Assembly (NCBI GenBank): GCA_015063885.1
Contig: SVTH01000005.1
Coordinates: forward strand, 1-64,000
Reading direction: 5' to 3'
From: Oscillospiraceae bacterium
Lineage (GTDB): Bacteria; Bacillota; Clostridia; Oscillospirales; CAG-382
Length of the DNA stretch: 64,000 nt
Every line of letters starts with the position of its first letter. Within the stretch, counting starts at the first letter, position 1. The notes under the pieces are model-generated. The model saw nothing but the letters and a program-made list of their open reading frames with translations. It was not told the DNA's origin and did no database searches. Made by a program: the position numbers and the translations under genes. This document shows positions 51,301 to 60,234 of this stretch, piece by piece.

Positions 51301-53045
51301 GCTTCATCTCCTCCTTGGAACGCACCGAAAGCGCAAAGCTGTTTGCAAACGCCGCAACCCACGCAAAGGGTGGCGTCCACCACCGCTTTCCCGCCCTTAA
51401 AGCTGATGGCGGGACAGCCCAAGGTCATACAGCGGCGGCAGGAACGGCATTTGTCGGGATCCACCGCCAAAGCGGGCTTGGCCTTCACGGTCTTCAACAG
51501 CACGCAGGGTCTGCGGGAGATGATCACCGAGGGCTCTTTCGCCGCCAGCTCCTCCTTCAGCACCCTGTCGCAGGCCTTCAGGTCGTAGGGATCCACCACG
51601 CGGACGCGGTCAATACCGATGGAGCGGCACAGCGCCTCCAGATCCACCTTCAAAGCGGGGTCGCCCTTGATGTTGTAGCCCGTGGTGGGGTTCTGCTGGT
51701 GGCCGGTCATGCCGGTGATGGAGTTATCCAGAATGATGACGGTGGAGTTGGAGCCGTTGTAGGCCACGTTGATCAGACCCGTCACCCCGGAATGCATAAA
51801 GGTGGAGTCGCCGATGACCGCAACGGTCTTCCCTTCGGCTTCTCCCTCTGATACACGGTTGAAGCCGTGGACGCCGGAAACGGAAGCGCCCATACACAGG
51901 GTGGTATCCACCGCACAAAGGGGAGCCACCGCACCTAAGGTATAACAGCCGATGTCACCCAGAACGGTGACCTTGTTCTTGGCCAGGGTGTAATACATCC
52001 CTCTGTGGGGACAGCCCGCGCACATCATGGGCGGACGGGGCGGAATGGCGCTGTCTGCGGTGATGCCCACAGCCGTCTCCTTGCCGAAGGCTTTTGCAAT
52101 GGTGGTCTGGGAGAACTCACCGAGACAAGAGAACTTCTCCTTGCCGATCACGGGAATGCCCATAGCCTTCACCGCCGTCTCGATGACGGGGTCCAGCTCC
52201 TCGATGACGTACAAAGTCTCCACCTTGGAGGCAAATTCTGCGATCAGCTTCTTAGGCAGAGGGTTGGGCATACCGATCTTCAATACGGAAACGGTATCTC
52301 CCAAGGCCTCTCTCACGTACTGATAGCAGGTGCCGGAGGTAATGATACCGATCTTCCCGTCCCCGGTGTATTCCCCGCGGTTGAAGGGGCAGGTCTCGGC
52401 GTACTCCGCCAAGGCTTCCATGCGGGCTTCCACCACGGGGTGGCGCTTCTTGGCGTTGCCGGGCATCATCACGTATTTTTCCGCCTGCTTCACGTAGGGC
52501 TTCTTTTCTCTTTGCACCCTCTCCCCCACCTCTGCGATGGACTGGGAGTGGGCGATACGGGTGCACATACGGAGCAGAACGGGGGTATCGAACCGTTCGG
52601 ACAGCTCAAAGGCCGCCTTGGCAAACTGCAAGGATTCCATGGAATCCGCAGGCTCCAGCATGGGAAGCTTGGCGGCGATGGCGTAATGACGGCTGTCCTG
52701 CTCGTTCTGAGAGGAGTGCATAGCGGGGTCGTCCGCCACGCAGACCACCAAGCCGCCGTTCACGCCCGTATAGGACAGGGTAAACAGGGGGTCCGCCGCC
52801 ACGTTCAAGCCCACGTGCTTCATACAGCACACCGCTCTGCCGCCCGCCAGGGAAGCACCGAAGGCAACCTCAAGAGCAACCTTCTCGTTGGGCGCCCACT
52901 CGCTCTTCACTTCGCTGTCGTCGTATTTTGCAAGAAATTCCGTAATTTCCGTGGAGGGGGTGCCGGGATAGCTGGATACCAGATCCGCTCCGCCCTCGTA
53001 AAGGCCTCTGGCAACCGCTTCGTTGCCGATGAGTAGTTTCTTCAT
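51297..53045 (-). CDS. iorA: indolepyruvate:ferredoxin oxidoreductase, alpha subunit
   Basis: A 582-residue thiamine-diphosphate enzyme subunit. Near the start GLYEGGADLVSSYPGTPSTEI is the pyrimidine-binding region; CAGCPHRGMYYTL and GDIGCYTLG begin the C-terminal ThDP-binding domain, with GDSTFMHSGVTGLINVAYN as the metal-binding GDS...N motif. The last 60 residues form a ferredoxin-like domain with two cysteine clusters (CRSCRRCMTLGCP, CVGCGVCKQLC). It works with IorB on indolepyruvate or phenylpyruvate from aromatic amino acid breakdown. Confidence 0.94.
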   Translation of the reverse strand: MKKLLIGNEAVARGLYEGGADLVSSYPGTPSTEITEFLAKYDDSEVKSEWAPNEKVALEVAFGASLAGGRAVCCMKHVGLNVAADPLFTLSYTGVNGGLVVCVADDPAMHSSQNEQDSRHYAIAAKLPMLEPADSMESLQFAKAAFELSERFDTPVLLRMCTRIAHSQSIAEVGERVQREKKPYVKQAEKYVMMPGNAKKRHPVVEARMEALAEYAETCPFNRGEYTGDGKIGIITSGTCYQYVREALGDTVSVLKIGMPNPLPKKLIAEFASKVETLYVIEELDPVIETAVKAMGIPVIGKEKFSCLGEFSQTTIAKAFGKETAVGITADSAIPPRPPMMCAGCPHRGMYYTLAKNKVTVLGDIGCYTLGAVAPLCAVDTTLCMGASVSGVHGFNRVSEGEAEGKTVAVIGDSTFMHSGVTGLINVAYNGSNSTVIILDNSITGMTGHQQNPTTGYNIKGDPALKVDLEALCRSIGIDRVRVVDPYDLKACDRVLKEELAAKEPSVIISRRPCVLLKTVKAKPALAVDPDKCRSCRRCMTLGCPAISFKGGKAVVDATLCVGCGVCKQLCAFGAFQGGDEA

Positions 53046-53073
53046 ATATACTCCTGAAAGTTTATTCTCAAAA

Positions 53074-54708
53074 TCAGATCATCTGCTCCGCAACCAGACC
53101 CTCGGCGCCGTACTTCTTGCGCAGGGCAGGCTTTTCGATCTTGCCCGTGGCGTTGCGGGGGACGTCGGCAAAAATGATCTTGCGGGGACGCTTGTAACGG
53201 GGCATACCCTTGCAGAACTCGTTGATCTCCTCCTCGGTGCATTCCACGCCGGGGAGAAGCTCCACGATGGCGGCGGCGATCTCGCCCAAACGGGGATCGG
53301 GAAGGCCGATCACGGCCACGTCCTTGATCTTGGGACAAGCCGCCATGAAATCCTCAATCTGCACGGGGTACAAATTCTCACCGCCGGTGATGATCACGTC
53401 CTTCTTACGGTCCACCAGATAGATAAAGCCGTCCTCGTCCTGCATGGCCATATCTCCCGTGAACAGCCAGCCGTCCTTGATGGTGTCCGCCGTGGCTTTT
53501 TCGTCACGGTAGTAGCAGACCATCACGCCGGGACCTCGGAGACACAGCTCGCCCACCTCGCCCTGCTTCACCTCGGTGCCGTCGGGATTTGCGATCTTTA
53601 CCTCCCAGCCGTAGCCGGGCACGCCGATGGCGCCCACCTTATGGATGTTCTCCACACCCAAATGGACGGCGCCGGGTCCGATGGACTCGGAAAGGCCGTA
53701 GTTGGTATCGTAATCGTGATTGGGAAAGTATTCCTTCCACCGCTTGATGAGGCTTTGGGGAACGGGCTGGGCGCCGATGTGCATCAGCCGCCACCGGGAA
53801 AGGTCAAAATCCTCTTTTTTCAGCTCGCCGCTGTCCAAAGCCGCCAAAATATCCTGGGCCCATGGCACCAACAGCCAAACGATGGTGCATTTTTCCTTGC
53901 TCACCGCATCCAGGACGAACTTGGGCTTGGTGCCCTTGAGGATCACCGCCTTGGAGCCGGAAAGGAAGGAGCCGAACCAATGCATTTTTGCGCCGGTGTG
54001 GTACAGGGGCGGGATGCAAAGGAACACGTCATCCTTGGTCTGCCCGTGGTGCTTCTGCTCCACGATGCAGGAATGCATGAGACTGCGGTGCTTGTGGAGG
54101 ATGGCCTTGGGGAAGCCGGTGGTTCCCGAGGAGAAGTAGATGGCGGCGTCGTCCTTTTCCGTCAGCCCGATATCGCGGAAGGTGCTGGCGCAGTTTTGGG
54201 CCAGGTCGTTGTAATCGTCTGCAAAGGTGGGGCAGTTGGCGCCGCAATAGATCAGCAGTCTGCCCACGGAGACCTCCTCTGCGATCTCCTCCATACGGCC
54301 GATGAACTCGGGCCCGAAGACCAAAGCGTCCACCTCCGCCAGATCTAAACAATACTTGATCTCGGAGGAGGAATAACGGAAGTTCAAGGGCACCGCCAAG
54401 GCTCCCGTCTTCAGGATCCCGAAATAGATGGGGAGCCACTCCAGGCAGTTCATCATCAGAATGGCCACCTTGTCCCCCTTGCGGATCCCTCTGGACACCA
54501 GGGCGTTGGCAAAGCGGTTTGCCTTTTCGTCAAAGACGCCCCAGGTGATCTCTCTGCGGTAACAGCTGGGCTTGTGGGCAGGCTCTACCAGGTCGTAATC
54601 CCGCCAGGTGAGACGGCGGTTCTCCTGCTGCTCCGGGTTCAATTCCACCAAAGCAACGTCGTTTTCATATATTCTTGCGTTTTTTGCAAGCACGTCAACA
54701 ATTGTCAT
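53074..54708 (-). CDS. acyl-CoA synthetase (AMP-binding)
   Basis: A 544-residue member of the ANL superfamily. Motifs: IYFSSGTTGFPKAILHKH (A3), YDTNYGLSESIGPG (A5), GWLFTGDMAMQDEDGF and DRKKDVIITGGENLYPVQIED (A7-A8), and GKIEKPALRKKYG near the end with the catalytic lysine (A10). It activates a carboxylic acid as an acyl-AMP, then CoA thioester. Being first in the ior operon, it may act on aryl-acetates or on fatty acids; the substrate is not determined by sequence. The divergent promoter at 54755 drives it. Confidence 0.88.
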   Translation of the reverse strand: MTIVDVLAKNARIYENDVALVELNPEQQENRRLTWRDYDLVEPAHKPSCYRREITWGVFDEKANRFANALVSRGIRKGDKVAILMMNCLEWLPIYFGILKTGALAVPLNFRYSSSEIKYCLDLAEVDALVFGPEFIGRMEEIAEEVSVGRLLIYCGANCPTFADDYNDLAQNCASTFRDIGLTEKDDAAIYFSSGTTGFPKAILHKHRSLMHSCIVEQKHHGQTKDDVFLCIPPLYHTGAKMHWFGSFLSGSKAVILKGTKPKFVLDAVSKEKCTIVWLLVPWAQDILAALDSGELKKEDFDLSRWRLMHIGAQPVPQSLIKRWKEYFPNHDYDTNYGLSESIGPGAVHLGVENIHKVGAIGVPGYGWEVKIANPDGTEVKQGEVGELCLRGPGVMVCYYRDEKATADTIKDGWLFTGDMAMQDEDGFIYLVDRKKDVIITGGENLYPVQIEDFMAACPKIKDVAVIGLPDPRLGEIAAAIVELLPGVECTEEEINEFCKGMPRYKRPRKIIFADVPRNATGKIEKPALRKKYGAEGLVAEQMI

Positions 54709-54754
54709 AAGCCCCTCAGAAATTACCTAAAAGTTTTTGTACGATAATGTAAAA

Positions 54755-54783
54755 ATTATATCACAGCCCCTTGTTCTTGTCAA
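54755..54783 (-). promoter_or_regulatory. promoter of the ior/paaK operon
   Basis: On the minus strand TTGACA (complement 54778-54783) and TATAAT (complement 54755-54760), spacer 17. It is divergent to the ABC transporter promoter 18 bases to its right. Confidence 0.88.
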
Positions 54784-54801
54784 TAGGTTTTTTCAATTCT
54801 A

Positions 54802-54831
54802 TTGACAGAGACGGTCAAAATGTGTTATACT
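54802..54831 (+). promoter_or_regulatory. promoter of the ABC transporter gene
   Basis: TTGACA at 54802-54807 and TATACT at 54826-54831, spacer 18. Confidence 0.8.
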
Positions 54832-54864
54832 TTTGGAAGAGACTCCCGAAAGAAGGCACATTCC

Positions 54865-57180
54865 ATGGAACAGCAAGCAAGAAAAACGGAAGAAAAGGCC
54901 AAGCCCACCCTGATGGGGAAGATCCCCCAAGCGGCATGGGCGTATTTTGCCCTCCACGGGGTGAAGAAGGAGGAGGTCCTGCTGGGAATGGCAAGCGACC
55001 TTTCCGCAGAGGGCGGCTATCTGGACGCCTATATCCTCCTGACCAAGGATACCCTGCTGGTGGCGGAGGGCTGTATGACCCTCACACGGGACAGGGATTC
55101 CCGCCGACGTGTGGAATTCTTCGACGCCCCTGCGCCAAACCGTTATGAGATCTCCCGCATCGGAGAGCCCCGGGCGGAGCTGATGCTTTCCACCGGACGG
55201 GCGGTGTGCAAGCTGGAGGGGGAGGACTACCCCCTGTTCGGTTTTTCCTCCACCTATAAGCACGACGCCACGGTATTCTGCCGTGCCATCACCGAATTGC
55301 AGGAAAACGGCTATATTTCCGCAAGGCTTCTGAAGGAAGAGGATGCGGAATACAAGATCTGCCCCAAATGCGGCAGACGGTTCCCCGACCAGGGGAGACG
55401 GTACTGCCCCGCCTGCCTGGAGACCACGGGTCTGACCATGCGGCTGGGAAAAATGTTCCTCAAATACAAGTGGTTCATGGTGATGATCTTTGCCACCCTG
55501 GGCTTGAACGTGGCCCTGGCGTTGATCGCACCCTATATCAGCAACAGCGTCCTCATCGGAGACGTGCTCACCGAGGGCGGCGCCCTGTTCGGCAAGATCG
55601 GCGCCTTGGTGCTGGTTTTGGCGGCGGTGCGGCTGCTTTCCCTTTTGGTGAACCTGGTGACGGGGATCATCAACACCAAGGTTGCGGCGGAGGTCACCTG
55701 CGATTTGAAGAAGGACATCTTCTCTTCCCTTGGCAGGCTGTCCCTTTCCTTCTTCACCAACCGTCAGACGGGCTCTTTGATGACCCAGATCAACTCCGAC
55801 TCCACCACCATTTACTGGTTCTTCTGCGACGGGTTCCCTTCTCTGTGCTCCCAGGTGATCCAGCTTTGCGTGTTGCTGGTGGTGATGTTCACCTTGAACG
55901 TGGAGCTGACCCTGTACACCTTTGTCACCATTCCCCTGTTCTTTGTCAGCTTCCGTGTCATCGGCAATTTGTTCGAAAAGCTGTACGCCAGGACCTGGTC
56001 CCGCCGTGCATCCTATAACTCCCTGATCTCCGACGTGATCAACGGCATCCGCGTGGTGAAGGCCTTCTCCCGCGAGGAAGCGGAAAAGGAACGCTTCTCC
56101 TCCCGCAGTAACGCCTCGGCGGATGCGGACAGAGAGCTGGAATACGCCTCCTCCCGCATTTATCCCTTTTTGCAGTTCGCCTTGAAGATCGGCGCCTACG
56201 TGGTGTGGATCATCGGCGGCTTCCGCGTCATGGGCGGGGAGATGGAATATCAGACTCTGGCCACCTTTGCGGCGTATTTCTCCCTGGTCTACTCCCCCAT
56301 CGAAATGCTTTCCGACATCACCAACTGGTGGAGCAACTGCCTTAACGCCCTCAAGCGTCTCTTTGACATCAAGGACGCCAGGGTGGAGGTGGTGGAGGCG
56401 GAGGACGCCAAGGATCCCGAGATCAAGGGCGACCTTGCCTTTGAGAACGTGTCCTTCTCCTACGTGGAAAACCGCAAGGTGGTGAAGAACGTGTCCTTCC
56501 GTGTGCCCGCAGGGAAGACCCTGGGCATCGTGGGGCAGACCGGCGCGGGGAAATCCACCCTGGCCAACCTGATCACCCGTCTGTACGACCCCGACGAGGG
56601 GCGGGTCACCATCGACGGGATAGACGTGAAGGAGCTTTCCTTCGCCTGCCTGCGGAAGAACATCGCCATCGTCTCCCAGGAGACCTACCTGTTCAACGGC
56701 TCTATCCTGGATAACATCCGCTACGCCAAGCCCGACGCCACCTATGAAGAGGTGCTTGCGGCGGCCAAGACTGCCCATGCCCACGATTTCATCATCAAAT
56801 TCCCCGACGGGTACAACACCCGCATCGGGCTGGGTGCGAGACAGCTTTCCGGGGGCGAACGCCAGCGGGTCTCCATCGCAAGAGCCCTTTTGAAGGATCC
56901 CAAGATCCTCATCCTGGACGAGGCCACCTCCGCCATGGACACCCAGACGGAGCGGGACATCCAGCACGCCCTGACAGCCCTTTCCCGTTCCCGCACCACG
57001 GTGATGATCGCCCACCGCCTTTCCACCCTGCGGGATGCGGATTCCCTCATCGCCATCGAGGACGGCAAGCTCATGGAAGCAGGCACCGCCTCGGAGCTGA
57101 TGGAGCAAAAAGGCGTGTATTACAAGCTCTACACCCTCCAGGCCGAAGCCTTGAAAAACGTGGGCATCGGAGAAGAGTAG
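54865..57180 (+). CDS. ABC exporter (fused membrane and ATPase) with N-terminal zinc ribbon
   Basis: A 771-residue type IV ABC exporter half-transporter. The first ~160 residues are an unusual extension with a PH-like beta pattern (DTLLVAEGCMTLTRD, AVCKLEGEDYPLFGF). A zinc ribbon follows (C166, C169, C181, C184 in CPKCG and CPACLE). Six membrane segments span about 205-480. The ATPase has Walker A GQTGAGKST (about 557-565), the Q-loop in IVSQETYLFNGS, signature LSGGERQR, Walker B ILILDEATSAMD and the switch His in IAHRLS. The start at 54865 is supported by AGAAGG; the promoter overlaps the longer frame. It is a single gene and may homodimerise. Substrate unknown. Confidence 0.9.
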   Translation: MEQQARKTEEKAKPTLMGKIPQAAWAYFALHGVKKEEVLLGMASDLSAEGGYLDAYILLTKDTLLVAEGCMTLTRDRDSRRRVEFFDAPAPNRYEISRIGEPRAELMLSTGRAVCKLEGEDYPLFGFSSTYKHDATVFCRAITELQENGYISARLLKEEDAEYKICPKCGRRFPDQGRRYCPACLETTGLTMRLGKMFLKYKWFMVMIFATLGLNVALALIAPYISNSVLIGDVLTEGGALFGKIGALVLVLAAVRLLSLLVNLVTGIINTKVAAEVTCDLKKDIFSSLGRLSLSFFTNRQTGSLMTQINSDSTTIYWFFCDGFPSLCSQVIQLCVLLVVMFTLNVELTLYTFVTIPLFFVSFRVIGNLFEKLYARTWSRRASYNSLISDVINGIRVVKAFSREEAEKERFSSRSNASADADRELEYASSRIYPFLQFALKIGAYVVWIIGGFRVMGGEMEYQTLATFAAYFSLVYSPIEMLSDITNWWSNCLNALKRLFDIKDARVEVVEAEDAKDPEIKGDLAFENVSFSYVENRKVVKNVSFRVPAGKTLGIVGQTGAGKSTLANLITRLYDPDEGRVTIDGIDVKELSFACLRKNIAIVSQETYLFNGSILDNIRYAKPDATYEEVLAAAKTAHAHDFIIKFPDGYNTRIGLGARQLSGGERQRVSIARALLKDPKILILDEATSAMDTQTERDIQHALTALSRSRTTVMIAHRLSTLRDADSLIAIEDGKLMEAGTASELMEQKGVYYKLYTLQAEALKNVGIGEE

Positions 57181-57195
57181 GAAGTTGTAGAACCG

Positions 57196-57225
57196 AACCC
57201 CTGCCATAACGGCAGGGGTTTTTGT
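57196..57225 (+). terminator. terminator of the ABC exporter gene
   Basis: AACCCCTGCC - ATAAC - GGCAGGGGTT followed by TTTG. Confidence 0.85.
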
Positions 57226-57279
57226 TGTGGAACCAAACCACTGCGGAGCCGAAGCTTTGCGAGCATACTCAGCCCTGTT

Positions 57280-57570
57280 GTCATCCTGAGCAAGCCGCGT
57301 ATGCGGCGCGTCGAAGTTTCTGTAGTCGAAGCGCATAGCGCTGAGCATCAGAAACCGAGGGGTGCATAGCACCCCGAAGGGATCTCCTCTGAGTCTGATC
57401 TACCCCTACATAGGTAAACTTACATTTTTTCGTAACGGGCGAAACAATTCTTTCCCCTCGGGAAGGGACACATCTAATCCCAACGGGATCCCGCCTGCGG
57501 CGGTTTTGCTCCATCCGCTTCGCTCCTTCCGCAAAACTTCGACTCGCCCTTCGGGCTCCCTCAGAATGAC
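57280..57570. repeat. single diverged GTCAY-CTGAGC unit (291 bases)
   Basis: Opens with GTCATCCTGAGCAAGCCG and closes with GGGCTCCCTCAGAATGAC. The interior shares GGGACACATCTAATCCCAAC and the GCTCC...CCGCAAAACTTCGACT segment with the units of the arrays, so it is a distant member. No gene lies in 57226-57629. Confidence 0.75.
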
Positions 57571-57629
57571 AGTCCGAGGGTAAGGGTAACAAAAACGCTG
57601 CGTGCATCACGCCTTCCGGCACCCCAACG

Positions 57630-57658
57630 AAACAAAGCCGACACGGTGTGCCGGCTTT
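57630..57658 (-). terminator. terminator of the homoserine dehydrogenase gene
   Basis: On the minus strand AAAGCCG and CGGCTTT pair around an 11-base loop, followed by GTTTCG. Confidence 0.7.
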
Positions 57659-57668
57659 CTTTTTATCT

Positions 57669-58700
57669 TCAAAGTGCGAAAAAGGTCTTCCCGGAGGGGA
57701 GGGTGACGGTCTTGCTGCCGCCCATCTCCTGCATGACGAAGCCTTCCTCTGCAAAAGGACGCAGGGTGGGCAGGGGCTTTTTGGAAAGGGCCTCCAGAAT
57801 ATCGCAAGCCACGGCGGAGGCGGTGGGCAGAGAGCCTGCGCCCTGGCCGTAGAATACCGTCTCGCCCACGGCGTCTCCCGTAACGGAAACGGCGTTGAAC
57901 ACGGCGCTGACAGCGGAAAGGAGGTTCCCCGCAGGTACCAGGTGGGGCGCCACGACGATGCGGACCCGACCCTCCACCAGCTCGGCAGAGCCAAGAAGCT
58001 TGATGGTGTAGCCCAGCTCTCTCGCTTCCTTGATGTGGGTATCGGTAACGGAGGTAATGCCCTCCAGGTGGGGAATGGCGGTATAGGGGATGTGCTTGCC
58101 GAAGGCAAGGCCTGCCAGGATGCAGATCTTACGGGCGGTGTCGTAGCCCTCCACGTCTGCGGTGGGGTCCTGCTCGGCGTAACCCAGAGCCTGGGCCTCC
58201 TTCAAGGCCGCCTCCATGGTGCATCCCGTCTCTCCCATGCGGGTGAGGATGTAGTTGGTGGTGCCGTTCAGGATGCCGCGGATCTTGGTGATCTTATCTG
58301 AGGTGAAGCAATCCCGCAAGGGACGGATGATGGGGATGCCCCCGCCAACGCTGGCCTCGTACAAATAGGAGACTCCCTGTGCCAGGGCAAGCTCCTCCAG
58401 CTCCTTACCGTGGGCGTCTACCACGGCCTTGTTGGAGGTGACCACGCTCTTCCCCGCAAGCAAAGCCGCCTTGCTGAACTTGAAGGCGATGTCGATGCCT
58501 CCCAGGGTCTCCACCACCACCTCGACGGCAGGGTCTGCCAGGATCGTCTCCAGATCGGTGGTGACACGGTCCTCTAAGGGATGGCCGGGGAATTTGCGCA
58601 GGTCCAGAATATATTTTACGTCCACCTCGGGATGGTTGCGGAGCACCTGGTAAACGCCTCCGCCTACCACGCCGAAGCCAAGAATTGCAATGGATCTCAT
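57669..58700 (-). CDS. hom: homoserine dehydrogenase, short form
   Basis: A 343-residue NAD(P)-dependent enzyme reducing aspartate semialdehyde to homoserine for threonine and methionine synthesis. The Rossmann loop is AILGFGVVGGGVYQV at the start; SVVTSNKAVVDAHG, YEASVGGGIPIIRPLRD (with the substrate region) and GILNGTTNYILTRM with DPTADVEGYDTARK are the family blocks. The usual C-terminal ACT domain of bacterial enzymes (about 430 residues) is absent, so feedback control by threonine is probably missing or elsewhere. It is monocistronic with its own promoter and terminator. Confidence 0.92.
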   Translation of the reverse strand: MRSIAILGFGVVGGGVYQVLRNHPEVDVKYILDLRKFPGHPLEDRVTTDLETILADPAVEVVVETLGGIDIAFKFSKAALLAGKSVVTSNKAVVDAHGKELEELALAQGVSYLYEASVGGGIPIIRPLRDCFTSDKITKIRGILNGTTNYILTRMGETGCTMEAALKEAQALGYAEQDPTADVEGYDTARKICILAGLAFGKHIPYTAIPHLEGITSVTDTHIKEARELGYTIKLLGSAELVEGRVRIVVAPHLVPAGNLLSAVSAVFNAVSVTGDAVGETVFYGQGAGSLPTASAVACDILEALSKKPLPTLRPFAEEGFVMQEMGGSKTVTLPSGKTFFAL

Positions 58701-58739
58701 ATCAAAAACGCCTTTCTTTCGGGAAGGTATGATTATCTT

Positions 58740-58768
58740 ATTATATGCGTTTTTTTGTCATTTGTCAA
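58740..58768 (-). promoter_or_regulatory. promoter of hom
   Basis: On the minus strand TTGACA (complement 58763-58768) and TATAAT (complement 58740-58745), spacer 17. Confidence 0.85.
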
Positions 58769-58828
58769 GGGGGAATAGCTATCTCCGCCTTTTTCCGTCC
58801 ATACTTCTGTTATGAAAGGAGTGGAAAC

Positions 58829-60232
58829 GTGGAGCTGACCTACCAAGAGACCATTGAAAAGCTGAAAAACGAGTTCCGTGACTGCGCAGATTTCCAGCTC
58901 GGGGAGATCCGGGCGGGGGAAAACCGCTTGGCGCTTGCCTATTTTCGGGGGCTGTGCGACCGCACGGCGGTTTCCGAGACGGTTTTGCGCCCCATGCTGG
59001 CCTGCCTGCGGCAGAAACGATTCCGGGGCAACTTCGGGGAGGTGCTGCGGAACGGCAGTATGGCCTTCCCGGGGGACTACGGGGAGGTCTCCCTTGCCCT
59101 TCTGCGGGGGGACGCCTTTTTGGCGGTGGAGAACCAAAGCGGGGTATTTTTCTGCCTGGCCCCTGTGTTTGCGGGGGTGTCCCGCGCCGTCACCCAGCCG
59201 GAGACGGACGTGACCCTGCGGGGACCGCGGCTGGGCTTTGTGGAGGATACGGACAAAAGCATGGTGCTCCTGCGGCAATTCCTGCGCACGGGGGACTTGA
59301 AGTTCACCTCCCTGTACCTGGGGGACGTGACCCGCACCCGCATCACCATCGCCTACCTGGAAAGCCGTGCGGATCTTTCCTTCGTGGAGGACTTGAAGAA
59401 CCGCCTTGCCTCCCTGGAAGCCTCGGCGGTGATGGATGCGGGATATCTGGAGCTGTTGTTACAGGGGAAAAGGAACCCCTTATTCCCCTTGATGGGGAGC
59501 ACGGAGAAGGTGGACAAGGCCGCCTCCAAGCTGTTGGCGGGGCGGGTGGCGCTATTGGTGGACGGCTCCCCCTTCGTGCTCACGGCGCCCTACGTCTTCG
59601 GGGAAAGCCTGCAATCTGCCGAGGATTACCTGCGCACCCCCTATTACGCCACCGCCATCCGCTGTCTGCGGCTGCTGTCCTTGGTGGTTTCGATCTTCCT
59701 CCCCGCCTTGTTCGTGGCCTTGGGGGAGTTCCACCCGGAGCTGTTGCCCAGGGCCATTCTGGACACCCTGGGCTCCTCCCGGGAGGGTCTGCCCTTCCCC
59801 TTGTTCTGGGAATGCTTTTTCTCCCTGTTGGTGTTTGAATTGGTGCGGGAGGTGGGAGTACGGATGCCCCGTACCGTGGGAGACGCCGTGGGATTGGTGG
59901 CCTCCATCATTTTGGGGGATGCGGCGGTGGAGGCGGGGCTGGCCTCCACGTTGGTGATCATGGCGGTGGCCCTGTCTGCGGTGTGCGCTTTCATCGTCCC
60001 CGCCATGATGTACGCCACGGTGCTGTTACGGTTCTCCTTCCTGTTTTTGGGCGGGTTTTTCGGTCTGCCCGGGATCTGCGTGGGGCTTTGCTTTCTCATA
60101 GCCTCGGTTTCCCGCTTGGAAAGCTTCGGGGTGCCCTACCTTTCCCCCCTGTCCCCCGTAAACCCCAAGGGGCTGCAGGATCTGCTGTTGACCTTGCCCA
60201 AGAAGACCTTGGGGCGCAGAGAGGAGCTTTGA
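58829..60232 (+). CDS. GerA-family spore germination protein
   Basis: A 467-residue membrane protein of the GerA/SpoVAF family, which sits in the inner spore membrane and takes part in germination. The N-terminal soluble domain has DVTRTRITIAYLESRADLSFVEDL and DAGYLELLLQGKRNPLFPLM; then come LLVDGSPFVLTAPYVFGESLQSAEDYL and about five membrane segments in the C-terminal half (LLSLVVSIFLPALFVAL onward), with PRTVGDAVGLVASIILGDAAVEAGL as the family block. The GTG at 58829 has AAAGGAG before it; the longer frame overlaps the hom promoter. Two more genes follow closely. Confidence 0.9.
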   Translation: MELTYQETIEKLKNEFRDCADFQLGEIRAGENRLALAYFRGLCDRTAVSETVLRPMLACLRQKRFRGNFGEVLRNGSMAFPGDYGEVSLALLRGDAFLAVENQSGVFFCLAPVFAGVSRAVTQPETDVTLRGPRLGFVEDTDKSMVLLRQFLRTGDLKFTSLYLGDVTRTRITIAYLESRADLSFVEDLKNRLASLEASAVMDAGYLELLLQGKRNPLFPLMGSTEKVDKAASKLLAGRVALLVDGSPFVLTAPYVFGESLQSAEDYLRTPYYATAIRCLRLLSLVVSIFLPALFVALGEFHPELLPRAILDTLGSSREGLPFPLFWECFFSLLVFELVREVGVRMPRTVGDAVGLVASIILGDAAVEAGLASTLVIMAVALSAVCAFIVPAMMYATVLLRFSFLFLGGFFGLPGICVGLCFLIASVSRLESFGVPYLSPLSPVNPKGLQDLLLTLPKKTLGRREEL

Positions 60233-60234
60233 AG

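Noticed and set aside
54799-57372. 857-codon open frame on the minus strand opposite the ABC exporter
   Set aside because: It is the GC-rich shadow of the exporter gene; its translation is rich in His, Gly and Gln, with no ribosome site and no family motif, while the plus strand has a full ABC signature set.
58745-58828. Longer N-terminus for the GerA-family protein
   Set aside because: The extension overlaps the hom promoter and lacks a ribosome site, whereas the GTG at 58829 follows AAAGGAG.
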